A stretch of 64,000 nucleotides of DNA from an uncultured Hymenobacter sp. (GTDB taxonomy: Bacteria; Bacteroidota; Bacteroidia; Cytophagales; Hymenobacteraceae): contig CAJYPK010000019.1 of NCBI GenBank assembly GCA_913776615.1, forward strand, positions 141,295-205,294, written 5' to 3'. The position numbers and the translations under genes are program-made. The notes under the pieces are model-generated. The model ran no database searches. It worked only from the letters and a program-made list of their open reading frames with translations, and was not told where the DNA came from. This document shows, piece by piece, positions 50,625-58,861 of the stretch (position 1 is its first letter; each line of letters starts with the position of its first letter).

Positions 50625-52469
50625 GTGTTGAGTCTTTGGTTTTCCTGCCCCCGCCGCGTATTCTGCTTTCTGCTTTGCCTGCTGCCACTTGCCCTGCGGG
50701 CGCAAGAGGTGCCCCCCGAGCTCGGGGCCATTGCCGGCGAAGAAGACCTGCACCCCGCCCCGCCCAAGCGCGAGCTGCGCGGCTTTTGGGTCGCCACGGT
50801 GGCTAATATCGACTGGCCCAACCAGCGCGGCGAGGCCCCCGAGCACTACCGCCGTGAATACCGTCGCCTGCTCGATGCCGGTCAGCGCGCTGGCCTCAAC
50901 GCGGTATTTGTGCAGATCAGACCCGCCTCGGATGCCTTCTATAAGTCTGATTTAGAGCCCTGGAGCAAATATTTGACCGGCCGCCAGGGCAAGGCGCCCG
51001 GTGAAAACGACGACCCGCTGCCCTTCCTCATTGCCGAGGCGCACCGGCACAACATGGAGTTTCACGCCTGGTTCAATCCCTACCGGGCTACTATGGATAC
51101 GGTTACCCGGGCGCTGGCCCCACTGCACCCCTACAAGCGTCATCCCGAGTGGTTTATCAAGTATACCTCCCAGTATCTCTACAATCCCGGCTTGCCCGAG
51201 GTGCGCACCCACATCAAGCGCGTTATTATGGATGTGGTGCGGCGTTATGATATTGATGGCGTACACTTTGATGACTATTTCTACCCCTATCCCGAACCGG
51301 GGGTGGTCTTTCACGACGAGCAGGCCTTTCAACGCTATAACCCCGACAACCTGGGGCTCGCCGACTGGCGTCGTCAGAACGTGAATACCCTCATCCGCGA
51401 CCTGCACGACAGCCTCCGGCTGGCCAAGCGCTGGGTGAAATTCGGTATCTCGCCCTTCGGCGTGTGGATGAATAAAAGCGCTGACCCCAACGGCTCCGAC
51501 ACCCGCGCCGGTCAGCCCAGCTACTCCAACCTCTACGCCGACTCGCGCCTCTGGCTGCAGCGGGGCTGGGTCGATTACATTCTGCCGCAGCTTTATTGGA
51601 GCACCAAGTTCCGGCTCGTGCCCTACGCCACGCTGCTCGAATGGTGGACGCGCAACCACTTCCAGCGCCACCTCTACGTCGGCCACGGTACCTACCGCAT
51701 GCTCGAAAGCACCCGCTCCGATACCGCCTGGCGCAATCCAAGCGAGCTGCCCCGCCAGGTGCGGCTCAATCGCAGCTATCCCGCCGACGTGCAGGGTAGC
51801 GTATTTTTCTCGGCCAAGTCGCTTGCTACCAATCCGCTGCACACGACCGACTCGCTGCGCGAAGACGCTTACCGCGCCCCCGCGCTGGTACCCGTAATGC
51901 CCTGGCTCGATAGCCTGGCCCCGCGCCCCGTGCGCGAGATGGTGCTCAAGCGCCAGGGCCGCACCGCCACCCTTACCTGGCAGCCCGACCTGGTGCCCGC
52001 CGCCGATGGCGACCTGGCCGCCTACTACGTGCTCTACCGCTTCGAGCGCGGCCAGGTGATGGGGCCGAACGACCCGCGTCGCATCCTCAGCGTCGTACGG
52101 CCCAGCAGCTTGGCCCAGCCCGGTACCTACACCGACACCACCGCCACCCCCGGCGTGGCCTACGCCTATTACCTCACGGCCGTCGACCGCCTGCACAACG
52201 AGAGCATGCCCGTGCGCATCTTCTCCGAAGGTAAATTCGCGGTGGAAGTGCTGGCCGCGGCCCCGGCTGCTACGGCTCCGGCGGCTTCCGCAGCGGCTGG
52301 CCCGCCCACGTCGGCCACGCGCCCGGGCCGCCCGCAGCCGCCCGTAGCCACCGCGCCCCGGCCGCAGCCGCGTCCTGCTGCTCCCAGCGCTCAGGAAACT
52401 ACCAAGGTAAAAGTGAAGGAAAAGCCCCGGCGGCGGGGTTTTTTCGCCCGCTTATTCGGCTCAAAATAA
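50625..52469 (+). CDS. Family 10 glycosylhydrolase (GHL10/DUF187)
   Basis: The 614-residue protein has a signal peptide (VFCFLLCLLPLALRAQ) and the GHL10 barrel: RELRGFWVATVANIDWPNQRG, LNAVFVQIRPASDAFY, HAWFNPYRA, YDIDGVHFDDYFYPYP and WVDYILPQLYWS. A fibronectin-type domain (about 430-525) and a proline/alanine/arginine tail end it, without a sorting domain I can recognise. Such enzymes are thought to act on glycans outside the cytoplasm. Start GTG 50625 is set by the promoter box 6 nt before it. Confidence 0.88.
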   Translation: MLSLWFSCPRRVFCFLLCLLPLALRAQEVPPELGAIAGEEDLHPAPPKRELRGFWVATVANIDWPNQRGEAPEHYRREYRRLLDAGQRAGLNAVFVQIRPASDAFYKSDLEPWSKYLTGRQGKAPGENDDPLPFLIAEAHRHNMEFHAWFNPYRATMDTVTRALAPLHPYKRHPEWFIKYTSQYLYNPGLPEVRTHIKRVIMDVVRRYDIDGVHFDDYFYPYPEPGVVFHDEQAFQRYNPDNLGLADWRRQNVNTLIRDLHDSLRLAKRWVKFGISPFGVWMNKSADPNGSDTRAGQPSYSNLYADSRLWLQRGWVDYILPQLYWSTKFRLVPYATLLEWWTRNHFQRHLYVGHGTYRMLESTRSDTAWRNPSELPRQVRLNRSYPADVQGSVFFSAKSLATNPLHTTDSLREDAYRAPALVPVMPWLDSLAPRPVREMVLKRQGRTATLTWQPDLVPAADGDLAAYYVLYRFERGQVMGPNDPRRILSVVRPSSLAQPGTYTDTTATPGVAYAYYLTAVDRLHNESMPVRIFSEGKFAVEVLAAAPAATAPAASAAAGPPTSATRPGRPQPPVATAPRPQPRPAAPSAQETTKVKVKEKPRRRGFFARLFGSK

Positions 52470-52587
52470 TGCTGAACTATCCTGCATTTCCGGCTTAAAC
52501 GGTAGTATGTTTGCCCGGCTGCCTGATAAAATCTCCTCTTGCAGACAGTACAACGCATTTCTGAAAAGAGTAAACGAGGCCGACTAA

Positions 52588-52606
52588 GCAACTAAGTTGC
52601 ATTTTT
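52588..52606 (+). terminator. Weak hairpin GCAACT/AGTTGC with T-run
   Basis: GCAACTAAGTTGC (52588-52600) is followed by ATTTTTG. It lies in the 263-nt gap before proC and could end the glycosylhydrolase transcript. Stem is short. Confidence 0.4.
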
Positions 52607-52732
52607 GCGTGAGTGTAATTTGCAATCTTGTTGCTTTTGTTAAGTAAGTGATTGTCAGACGTAAAATGCTTTTGGGTGGCGGTTGCTCATCGTCGGTGAG
52701 TTAGCCGGATTTTCAGCGGAACTTTATATACT

Positions 52733-53533
52733 ATGAAAATTCTCGTTATCGGCGGTGGTAATATGGGGCTGACGTACGCCCGCAGCTTTGTGCGGGCGCA
52801 CGTCACTTCGCGGCTCGATCTCCGCCTGCTGGCCCGCTCGCCCGAGCGCGTACCCGCGCTCGCCGCTCACGAAATCGGTACCGTGTGGGGGCGGCCCGAA
52901 GAATGCGTACCGGGGGCCGACATCATCATTCTGGCCGTGAAGCCGCAGGATTCGCCGGCTTTGTTTGCCGGGCTGCGCGGGCTGGTACAGCCGCAGCAAG
53001 TAATCCTCAGCATCATGGCAGGCGTGCGCATCAGCACGCTACGTGAGGCATTGGGTACGCCCAAAATTATCCGGGCCATGCCCAATTTGCCCTCCCAGAT
53101 CGGCATGGGCATGACCGCCTTCACGAGTACCGACGAGGTGACGCGTGCCGAGCTGGTGCAGGTGCAAAATCTGCTCTCTACCACCGGCAAAACGGTGTAC
53201 GTGGAGCAAGAAGGCGCCATCGACGCCAGCACGGCCATTTCGGGCAGTGGCCCGGCCTACGTGTACTACTGCATGGAAGCCCTGATGGCCGCCGCCGCCC
53301 AAATGGGCTTCGCCCCCGCCGAGGCTGAGTTATTGGTAAGCCAGACCTTCCGCGGCGCGGTGGAGCTCTACAGCCAGGCTGGCCTCAGCTGCCAGGAATG
53401 GATAGCTCGCGTGGCCTCCAAGGGCGGTACCACCGAGGCGGCGCTCAAAGCTTTCGGCAGCAGCACCGTGCGCGAAGGCCTCATGGCCGGGGCCGAGGCC
53501 GCCCGCGCCCGCGCCGAGGAATTGGGCAACTAA
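52733..53533 (+). CDS. proC: Pyrroline-5-carboxylate reductase
   Basis: The 266-residue protein has the Rossmann motif ILVIGGGNMGLTYA, ILAVKPQ, IIRAMPNLPSQIGMGMTAF, SGSGPAYVYYCMEALMAAA and the ProC signature WIARVASKGGTTEAALKAF. It reduces pyrroline-5-carboxylate to proline, the last step in proline synthesis. Full length for the family. Confidence 0.95.
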   Translation: MKILVIGGGNMGLTYARSFVRAHVTSRLDLRLLARSPERVPALAAHEIGTVWGRPEECVPGADIIILAVKPQDSPALFAGLRGLVQPQQVILSIMAGVRISTLREALGTPKIIRAMPNLPSQIGMGMTAFTSTDEVTRAELVQVQNLLSTTGKTVYVEQEGAIDASTAISGSGPAYVYYCMEALMAAAAQMGFAPAEAELLVSQTFRGAVELYSQAGLSCQEWIARVASKGGTTEAALKAFGSSTVREGLMAGAEAARARAEELGN

Positions 53534-53610
53534 ACCCTGCTCAACACCGCGCCAGTCCCTGCGTAAGGAGAGGCCCGCCGCGACCATCCGCGGCCCCGCC
53601 TTTTCTCGTT

Positions 53611-54255
53611 ATGAAAAAAACTGCTCTACTCGCGGGCGCTACCGGGCTGGTCGGCAGCGCACTCCTGCCTTTGCTACTGGCCAGCGAGCGTTACGCCAAA
53701 GTGATAGTGGTGGGCCGTCGCCCCGTGGCCGTGCAGCATCCCAAGCTCGTGCAGGTAGTGACCGAGTTTGACCATCTCGAAAACGAGCGCCTGCGCCTCA
53801 TCGCCGACGACGTATTCTGCTGCCTTGGCACGACCATCGGGCAGGCTGGCTCGCGGGAGGCATTTTACCGGGTTGACTTTCTGTACGTAGTGCAGCTGGC
53901 GGCCCTCACGGCGGCCAATTTTGCGGCCCAGTTCCTGGTCGTGTCGGCGCTGGGGGCCGATACGGAGTCGCGCTTCTACTACAACCGCGTGAAGGGCGAG
54001 ATGGAAGAGGCCGTGCGGCAGACGCCCTTCCGGGCCATTCACATTTTTCGCCCCTCTTTGCTGCTTGGTGAGCGGGCCGCCCCCCGGCTAGGCGAGCGCC
54101 TGGGAGCCGCCCTGCTGGCGCTGGTGCAACCGCTGCTGCGCGGTACTTGGCGCAAATACCGCCCCGTCGCCGCGACCACGGTGGCCCAGGCGATGCTACG
54201 CGCCGCCGAAGACGATGGTGGCGGTATTCGCCTGCACAGCTCCGAAACGCTGTAG
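53611..54255 (+). CDS. NAD(P)H-binding short-chain reductase-like protein (HTATIP2-like)
   Basis: From ATG 53611 the 214-residue protein has GATGLVGSALLPLLL (dinucleotide binding), VVGRRPVA, DDVFCCLGTTIGQAGSREAFYRVD and FYYNRVKGEMEEAV, the conserved Tyr-Lys pair. This matches the small atypical SDR family related to human HTATIP2/Oxidored. Substrate unknown. It follows proC by 77 nt. Confidence 0.82.
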   Translation: MKKTALLAGATGLVGSALLPLLLASERYAKVIVVGRRPVAVQHPKLVQVVTEFDHLENERLRLIADDVFCCLGTTIGQAGSREAFYRVDFLYVVQLAALTAANFAAQFLVVSALGADTESRFYYNRVKGEMEEAVRQTPFRAIHIFRPSLLLGERAAPRLGERLGAALLALVQPLLRGTWRKYRPVAATTVAQAMLRAAEDDGGGIRLHSSETL

Positions 54256-54305
54256 CTGTAGTGCGGTCCTGGTCGACTAGTAAGTGCTAATCGGGACCTC
54301 CCATC

Positions 54306-54353
54306 CACAGCACAAGGCCCCGATAACGTGCGTTACCGGGGCCTTGTGCTGTG
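54306..54353. terminator. Bidirectional terminator
   Basis: A 17-bp stem (CACAGCACAAGGCCCCG and complement) with an inner TAACG/CGTTA extension, between convergent genes. It lacks long T-runs but is very stable. Confidence 0.7.
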
Positions 54354-54368
54354 CATCCTGGCTAGTGC

Positions 54369-54671
54369 CTACCAGCGGTGACCACGTCCCCACCCGCGAC
54401 CATAGTAGCGCGGGGCGGCGTACACGGGCCGCGGAGCGTAATAAACCGGACGAGGGGCGTAGTACACCGGCGCGGGCGCGTAATACACGGGGGGCGGGGG
54501 GGCTACTACCACCGGCGGGGGCGCTACCACTACCGGCGGGGCCACGGGCGGATAATAGCCTCTGCCGTAGTAAGGGCGGCCTATTCGGGCGTTGATAATG
54601 ACCTGGGCCGAAGCCGTACTAGCGCCGTACAGGGCTAGCAGCAACACGAACAACAAGGGACGGAAACGCAT
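54369..54671 (-). CDS. Exported Pro/Tyr-rich protein (100 aa)
   Basis: A signal peptide (RFRPLLFVLLLALYGASTASA) is followed by a short ordered stretch (QVIINARIGRPYYGRGYYPP) and then repeats of the type PPPVVVAP and PVYYAPRPVYYAP, ending RYYGRGWGRGHRW. It is a low-complexity envelope protein. A paralogue of similar composition lies upstream. Function unknown. Confidence 0.7.
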   Translation of the reverse strand: MRFRPLLFVLLLALYGASTASAQVIINARIGRPYYGRGYYPPVAPPVVVAPPPVVVAPPPPVYYAPAPVYYAPRPVYYAPRPVYAAPRYYGRGWGRGHRW

Positions 54672-54765
54672 GGCGCAATGAGTGCCGAAGCACGGAGAAA
54701 AGTGAGAATTATAAACGAAGAAGGGCCGCTAAAATTATGCAGCCGGTAGGGGAGGCTGGGTTGCC

Positions 54766-55047
54766 CTAGCGGCCTCCCCGGCGGCCACCACCCCCGAAGC
54801 CCCCACGGCCGCCGCCGTGCCAACCGTGGTCACCGCGCCAGCCGCCGTAGGGGCGGGCAGGCTGCACGATAATGGGGCGCGGCGCGTAGTAGCGCGGGCC
54901 GTAATAACGAGGACCGTAGTAGCTGGGGCCGTACACGGGGTAGGGAGCGCCCACGCTAGCCCCGGCGTACACGCCCGGGGCGCAGCTGCTCAGGCCTAAG
55001 CCCAGGCCGAGCACCAAAAACAAGGAAAAAAACAGATTGCGACGCAT
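54766..55047 (-). CDS. Tyr/Gly-rich lipoprotein (93 aa)
   Basis: Lipoprotein signal MRRNLFFSLFLVLGLGLGLSSC (lipobox GLSSC spacing) is followed by YGPSYYGPRYYGPRYYAP repeats and a glycine/arginine-rich end (GGRGGFGGGGRRGGR). ATG 55047 sets the signal. It is likely anchored in the outer membrane or periplasm and resembles the neighbouring exported protein in its PRYYGP repeats. Confidence 0.7.
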   Translation of the reverse strand: MRRNLFFSLFLVLGLGLGLSSCAPGVYAGASVGAPYPVYGPSYYGPRYYGPRYYAPRPIIVQPARPYGGWRGDHGWHGGGRGGFGGGGRRGGR

Positions 55048-55328
55048 GACAAGTCGAAGCCGAAACTTCGCATTAGGTTGTGAAAACAACGGACGTTAGA
55101 TAACATCAAAGCCGCGAAGTTTAATTTCCGCGGCCCCGACTGGTTATACGGCCAACCGGGTGTTTGATGGTAAGTACATTGCTAAAACCTTGCCAAAAAA
55201 ACAACTTTCAAGAGTAGTTTGTAAAGTAGAATAACGTTTGATTATCAGGGTTATAAAAATATGGGTGGCGGAATTTATAGCCGCCCGCACCTGTTAGCTA
55301 GACAGACAATAACTAACTTATTCTGCTC

Positions 55329-55586
55329 ATGAAAAACCCTGCTGATTACCTGGCCGACCGGGTGTTTGAGGCCCGTCGTCCCCGCCGCGAGTTGCAGCCC
55401 GTCGTGGCGTACGCCGATGCCGTGCAGGCCGTAGAGCAAGCCTTAGCCGACGCCGAAAAATACAAATACCTACTCATGCGCGCCCTGCGCCGCCACCGCG
55501 ACGAGCTAGCGCCGGCCCCTGCCCCCGCCGCTCCCGAAACGCGTGTGCTGCCGCTCTATCCCGAGGGCTTGCCGCTAGCTGCTTAA
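55329..55586 (+). CDS. Small hypothetical protein (85 aa)
   Basis: The product begins MKNPADYLADRVFEARRPRR, has an alpha-helical middle (ADAVQAVEQALADAEKYKYLLMRALRRHRDEL) and a proline/alanine tail. No family recognised. A 239-nt upstream region with hairpins (GGCGG/CCGCC at 55264-55284) separates it from the lipoprotein gene. A strong terminator follows. Confidence 0.6.
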   Translation: MKNPADYLADRVFEARRPRRELQPVVAYADAVQAVEQALADAEKYKYLLMRALRRHRDELAPAPAPAAPETRVLPLYPEGLPLAA

Positions 55587-55633
55587 GTTAATGCAGAAGA
55601 CGGCGTCGGCATGCACGTGCTGGCCGGCCCTGT

Positions 55634-55663
55634 GCGCCGCCCCGGTTTAAACCGGGGCGGCGC
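55634..55663. terminator. Perfect 30-nt palindrome, terminator-like
   Basis: GCGCCGCCCCGGTTT followed by its exact complement, between convergent genes at 55586 and 55670. Very stable stem; downstream T content is low on the plus strand. Confidence 0.65.
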
Positions 55664-55669
55664 TGTCAT

Positions 55670-57082
55670 TTAGTGCGCCTGCGCATGATAGCGCTCGACC
55701 AGTACGGTAGCCAGTGCCGCTGCCTGCTGGCGCAGTTCGGGTACGGCCGTCGATTCGAAATAAGCGGGGCGGCGGCTGGCTCCCAGCGTGAAAAGGCCGC
55801 CCGTACTGGGCTGCCCGTCGGCACCCACCAGCGCGCCGTTGGCGTCGGTCTGCATGCCTAGGCGTAGCGCATCGGGTACCAGGCAGCCATCGGCGCGTAG
55901 CTGTTGTACCAGCGGCGTAGTGATGCGGCTGTAATCGAGCAGCGGCCCGGCGCAGCAGATGACGTGCGGCGCGGCCAGCCACTGCGCGGGCTGGCCCGCC
56001 CGGGCCACTGCCACGCGCAGCAATTCGCGGTCGGGGATGATAGCTACTGCTCGCCCTGGCACGGTGCGCAAGTATCCGCTGGCCGTTTGCTCGACCAGCA
56101 TGGCCGCGCCGCTGGGCGCAATGCGGTGCCGTACCTGCGACCACCGTCCCGCCAGGTGCCGCAGAAAGCGCGCCTGCTCGGCCAGCGGCCAGCCTGCCCA
56201 GATGTGGCCCAGGTCGGGCCGCAGGGCATCAATCACCGCCCGCCACCCGATACCTTGGGTGGCGGCCCGGGCGATATGCCGCCTTACCCGGCGTAGCGTG
56301 GCGGCCACGGTGGGCTCGGCTGCCAGCTCGGGGTAAAAGTTGGGGTAGCATGGGTCGCTGGCCGGGCCGTGGGCGGCGGGCCAGTGGCCGCGCCGGGCTA
56401 CTACCTGCACCGGCGCGCGGTGCCCCTGGGCACGCAAAGCCAGCAGCATATCAACCGCCGTAAGACCCGCCCCGATGAGTATTACCGGCTCGGTGGCCCC
56501 GATGCGCGCCAGTGAGCCGGTAGCCCACGGGTCGGCGTGGTAGCCGGGATGGTGCAGGTAGCGGTGGTCGGGGCCGGTTGGGGGTGGGGGCGGAAAATTG
56601 CCCAGCGCCAGCACCGTGGCTTGGCTGGCCAGCGTGCGGCCGTCGGCGAGCTGCACGGCGCGGCGGCCATCGGGGAGAAGCGGAGCGGCCAGCGCCTCGG
56701 TGGCGTAGTGGCGCAGGCGCACACCGTTGGCCGCCGGGGCCGCGAGGGCGGCGGCTAGTTCCTGAGCCAGGTAGCGGCCGTAAGTGGCGCGGGGCGCAAA
56801 CTCGGGTACGCCGTCGGCGGCTTCGGGCTGGTGGGCCAGCCACTGGGCAAAATGCGCGGGCTCGTCGGCGTAGAGGCTCAGGCCCGCGGGACGCACGTTG
56901 AGCAGCAGTTCGGGGCGGGGCGGGGAATAAGCCAAGCCGGGGCCAGCCAGCGGGCGGGGCTCTATCAGCGCTACATCCAGCGGCAGCGGCCCTGGCAGTC
57001 GGGTAAGGTGCAGGGCCAGCGCCGTGCCCGCAAAGCCGCCGCCGATAATGGTAAGTACGTAAGGACGAGCAGCCAGCGGCAT
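55670..57082 (-). CDS. FAD/NAD(P)-binding protein (YdhS/HpnW-like)
   Basis: The 470-residue protein has an N-terminal FAD-binding domain (LTIIGGGFAGTALALHL, LIEPRPLAGPGLAYS) and a second nucleotide-binding motif (VILIGAGLTAVDMLLAL). The RATYGRYLAQEL segment and overall order match the FAD-NAD(P)-binding family represented by YdhS. Such proteins are thought to be flavin-dependent oxidoreductases, with substrate unknown. It stands alone, convergent with the small gene at 55329. Confidence 0.82.
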   Translation of the reverse strand: MPLAARPYVLTIIGGGFAGTALALHLTRLPGPLPLDVALIEPRPLAGPGLAYSPPRPELLLNVRPAGLSLYADEPAHFAQWLAHQPEAADGVPEFAPRATYGRYLAQELAAALAAPAANGVRLRHYATEALAAPLLPDGRRAVQLADGRTLASQATVLALGNFPPPPPTGPDHRYLHHPGYHADPWATGSLARIGATEPVILIGAGLTAVDMLLALRAQGHRAPVQVVARRGHWPAAHGPASDPCYPNFYPELAAEPTVAATLRRVRRHIARAATQGIGWRAVIDALRPDLGHIWAGWPLAEQARFLRHLAGRWSQVRHRIAPSGAAMLVEQTASGYLRTVPGRAVAIIPDRELLRVAVARAGQPAQWLAAPHVICCAGPLLDYSRITTPLVQQLRADGCLVPDALRLGMQTDANGALVGADGQPSTGGLFTLGASRRPAYFESTAVPELRQQAAALATVLVERYHAQAH

Positions 57083-57174
57083 AATCAGGCAAGTAGTTTA
57101 TCTCAAACGCACAAAAGTGTCGGGAGTTGGTTTAGCAAAAAAACGCCGCTTCGGCCGGAACTTGCCGCTTGCTT

Positions 57175-57876
57175 ATGTCCATGCTCCTGCTTTCGCTCGA
57201 AACCTCGTCGCCCATTTGCGCCGTGGCCCTGCACCACCTGCCCAGCGGCCGTCTGCTCGGCCAGTCTGAATTGCGCCTCGAAAAGTCGCATTCCACTCAC
57301 CTCACCGTGCTCATTGAGCAACTGGTAACCAACACCGGTCACGCCCTGGCCGACCTCGCCGCCGTGGCCGTGAGCGACGGCCCCGGCTCCTACACGGGCC
57401 TGCGCATCGGGGCCGCCGCCGCCAAGGGTCTGGGCTTTGCCCTCGATATTCCGTTGCTGGCCGTGGGCACGCTGCCCGCGCTGGCTCACCAGGTAGCTGC
57501 CCGCACCCCCCGCGCCGCCGAGTATTTGTACTGTCCGATGCTCGACGCCCGCCGCCAGGAGGTGTACACGGCGCTTTACCGCGCCGACGGTACCGAGGTG
57601 CTGGCCCCGCACAATCTGGTGCTCGACGCCGAATCGCTGGCGAGTTATTTGGCTACCCAGCCGGTATTATTCTTCGGGTCGGGCGCGGCGAAATTCCAGC
57701 CTTTGGTTGAGCATAATTCCCACGCCAGCTTCCTGATTGGCGTGCAGCCCTCGGCCGTCAGTATCGGCGAGTTGGCGCTCGCGGCCTACCAGCGGCAGGA
57801 GTTTCGGGATGTGGCTTACTACGAGCCGTTTTACTTAAAGGAAGTACATACTACTACCCCGAAGTCCCTTGGTTAG
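57175..57876 (+). CDS. tsaB: tRNA threonylcarbamoyladenosine biosynthesis protein TsaB
   Basis: The 233-residue protein has the ASKHA-type opening LLLSLETSSPICAVALHH, the conserved SHSTHLTVLIEQL and SDGPGSYTGLRIGAAAAKGLGFAL. It binds TsaD in the complex that makes the t6A modification of tRNA. ATG 57175 or 57181 are both possible starts. Divergent from the flavoprotein gene. Confidence 0.94.
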   Translation: MSMLLLSLETSSPICAVALHHLPSGRLLGQSELRLEKSHSTHLTVLIEQLVTNTGHALADLAAVAVSDGPGSYTGLRIGAAAAKGLGFALDIPLLAVGTLPALAHQVAARTPRAAEYLYCPMLDARRQEVYTALYRADGTEVLAPHNLVLDAESLASYLATQPVLFFGSGAAKFQPLVEHNSHASFLIGVQPSAVSIGELALAAYQRQEFRDVAYYEPFYLKEVHTTTPKSLG

Positions 57877-58058
57877 TAACTCTTTGCGAGAGTTTGAGTA
57901 CGGCCCGGCCGCTCGTCGGGCAGAGCTTGCCGAGGTAGCTCTCCGCTCCGTAGTGCGGCTTGCGATATGGTTTCTAAAAAACAGCCTGAAGAGGACTGTT
58001 TTACAAATTGTGCCTATTGCTTGTTAAAAAGCAACTGATAGCTAATAACCCGAAAAAT

Positions 58059-58592
58059 ATGGAACCGCTTTTCGTCAACCGCGTGGCTGCCTCCGGCCTG
58101 CTTACGCTCAATCTGGAAGAATACATTCACCCCGGCGAGCGGGTGGTGTACGACATCAAGGACAATCTTTTTCACGGCCTCATGCTGCGCGAGAAAGACT
58201 TCCGCGAATTCGTAAAAACGCACGACTGGACGCAGTACGCTGGCAAAAACGTAGCCATCGTCTGCTCTACCGATGCTATCGTGCCCACCTGGGCCTACAT
58301 GCTACTGGCCAGCAAGCTGCAAGGCCAGGCCAATCACTACGTGTTCGGCAGCCTGGAAGCGCTGGAGCAGTCGCTGTTTGAAAAAGCCATCGCGAGCATC
58401 GACGCCGAATATTACCGCGACGCCAAGCTGGTGATAAAGGGGTGCGGCGACAAGCCGGTGCCCACTTTTGCCTACGTGGCCATCATGCAGCGTCTGCTGC
58501 CGGTAGCGGCCAGCATCATGTATGGCGAGCCGTGCAGCACCGTGCCGCTCTATAAAAAGCCCAAAGCTGCCGCTGCTACTCCCGAAGTATAG
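58059..58592 (+). CDS. DUF2480 family protein
   Basis: The 177-residue product starts MEPLFVNRVAASGLLTLNLEEY and has the DUF2480 landmarks FHGLMLREKDFREFVKTHDWTQYAGKNVAIVCSTDAIVPTWAYML and KGCGDKPVPTFAYVAIM. The family is typical of Bacteroidota and has no established function. ATG 58059 is preferred to upstream frames. Confidence 0.88.
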   Translation: MEPLFVNRVAASGLLTLNLEEYIHPGERVVYDIKDNLFHGLMLREKDFREFVKTHDWTQYAGKNVAIVCSTDAIVPTWAYMLLASKLQGQANHYVFGSLEALEQSLFEKAIASIDAEYYRDAKLVIKGCGDKPVPTFAYVAIMQRLLPVAASIMYGEPCSTVPLYKKPKAAAATPEV

Positions 58593-58848
58593 TGCGTGAC
58601 TAGATTAAGCGGTTGATTTTCCGTTTGTTCGTGGTATAGCCTCCTGCCTGCGCCCAGCCCGCCACCTTAATTTGAGGAAGGCCGGCTGGGCTTTGCATGT
58701 TGTCTTGGAAAGAAGGCAGGCTGCGTTTTTTAGGTGCCAAGCGGTTGCGCCGCCAGCGTGTAACTGACCGACAAGGGTACTCAACGGCCTACTGCCCCCG
58801 CCGGCGCGCCCTTTTTAAGCCCAGCCGTGCCAAATGCCGCGCCGGTCC

Positions 58849-58856
58849 GACCTTTG
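58849..58856 (+). promoter_or_regulatory. -7-like box GACCTTTG before the permease gene
   Basis: GACCTTTG, one mismatch from TAnnTTTG at the first base, is separated by CCAGC from a GTG start at 58862. It is the fourth case in the window of a box 4-5 nt before the start codon. Confidence 0.5.
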
Positions 58857-58861
58857 CCAGC

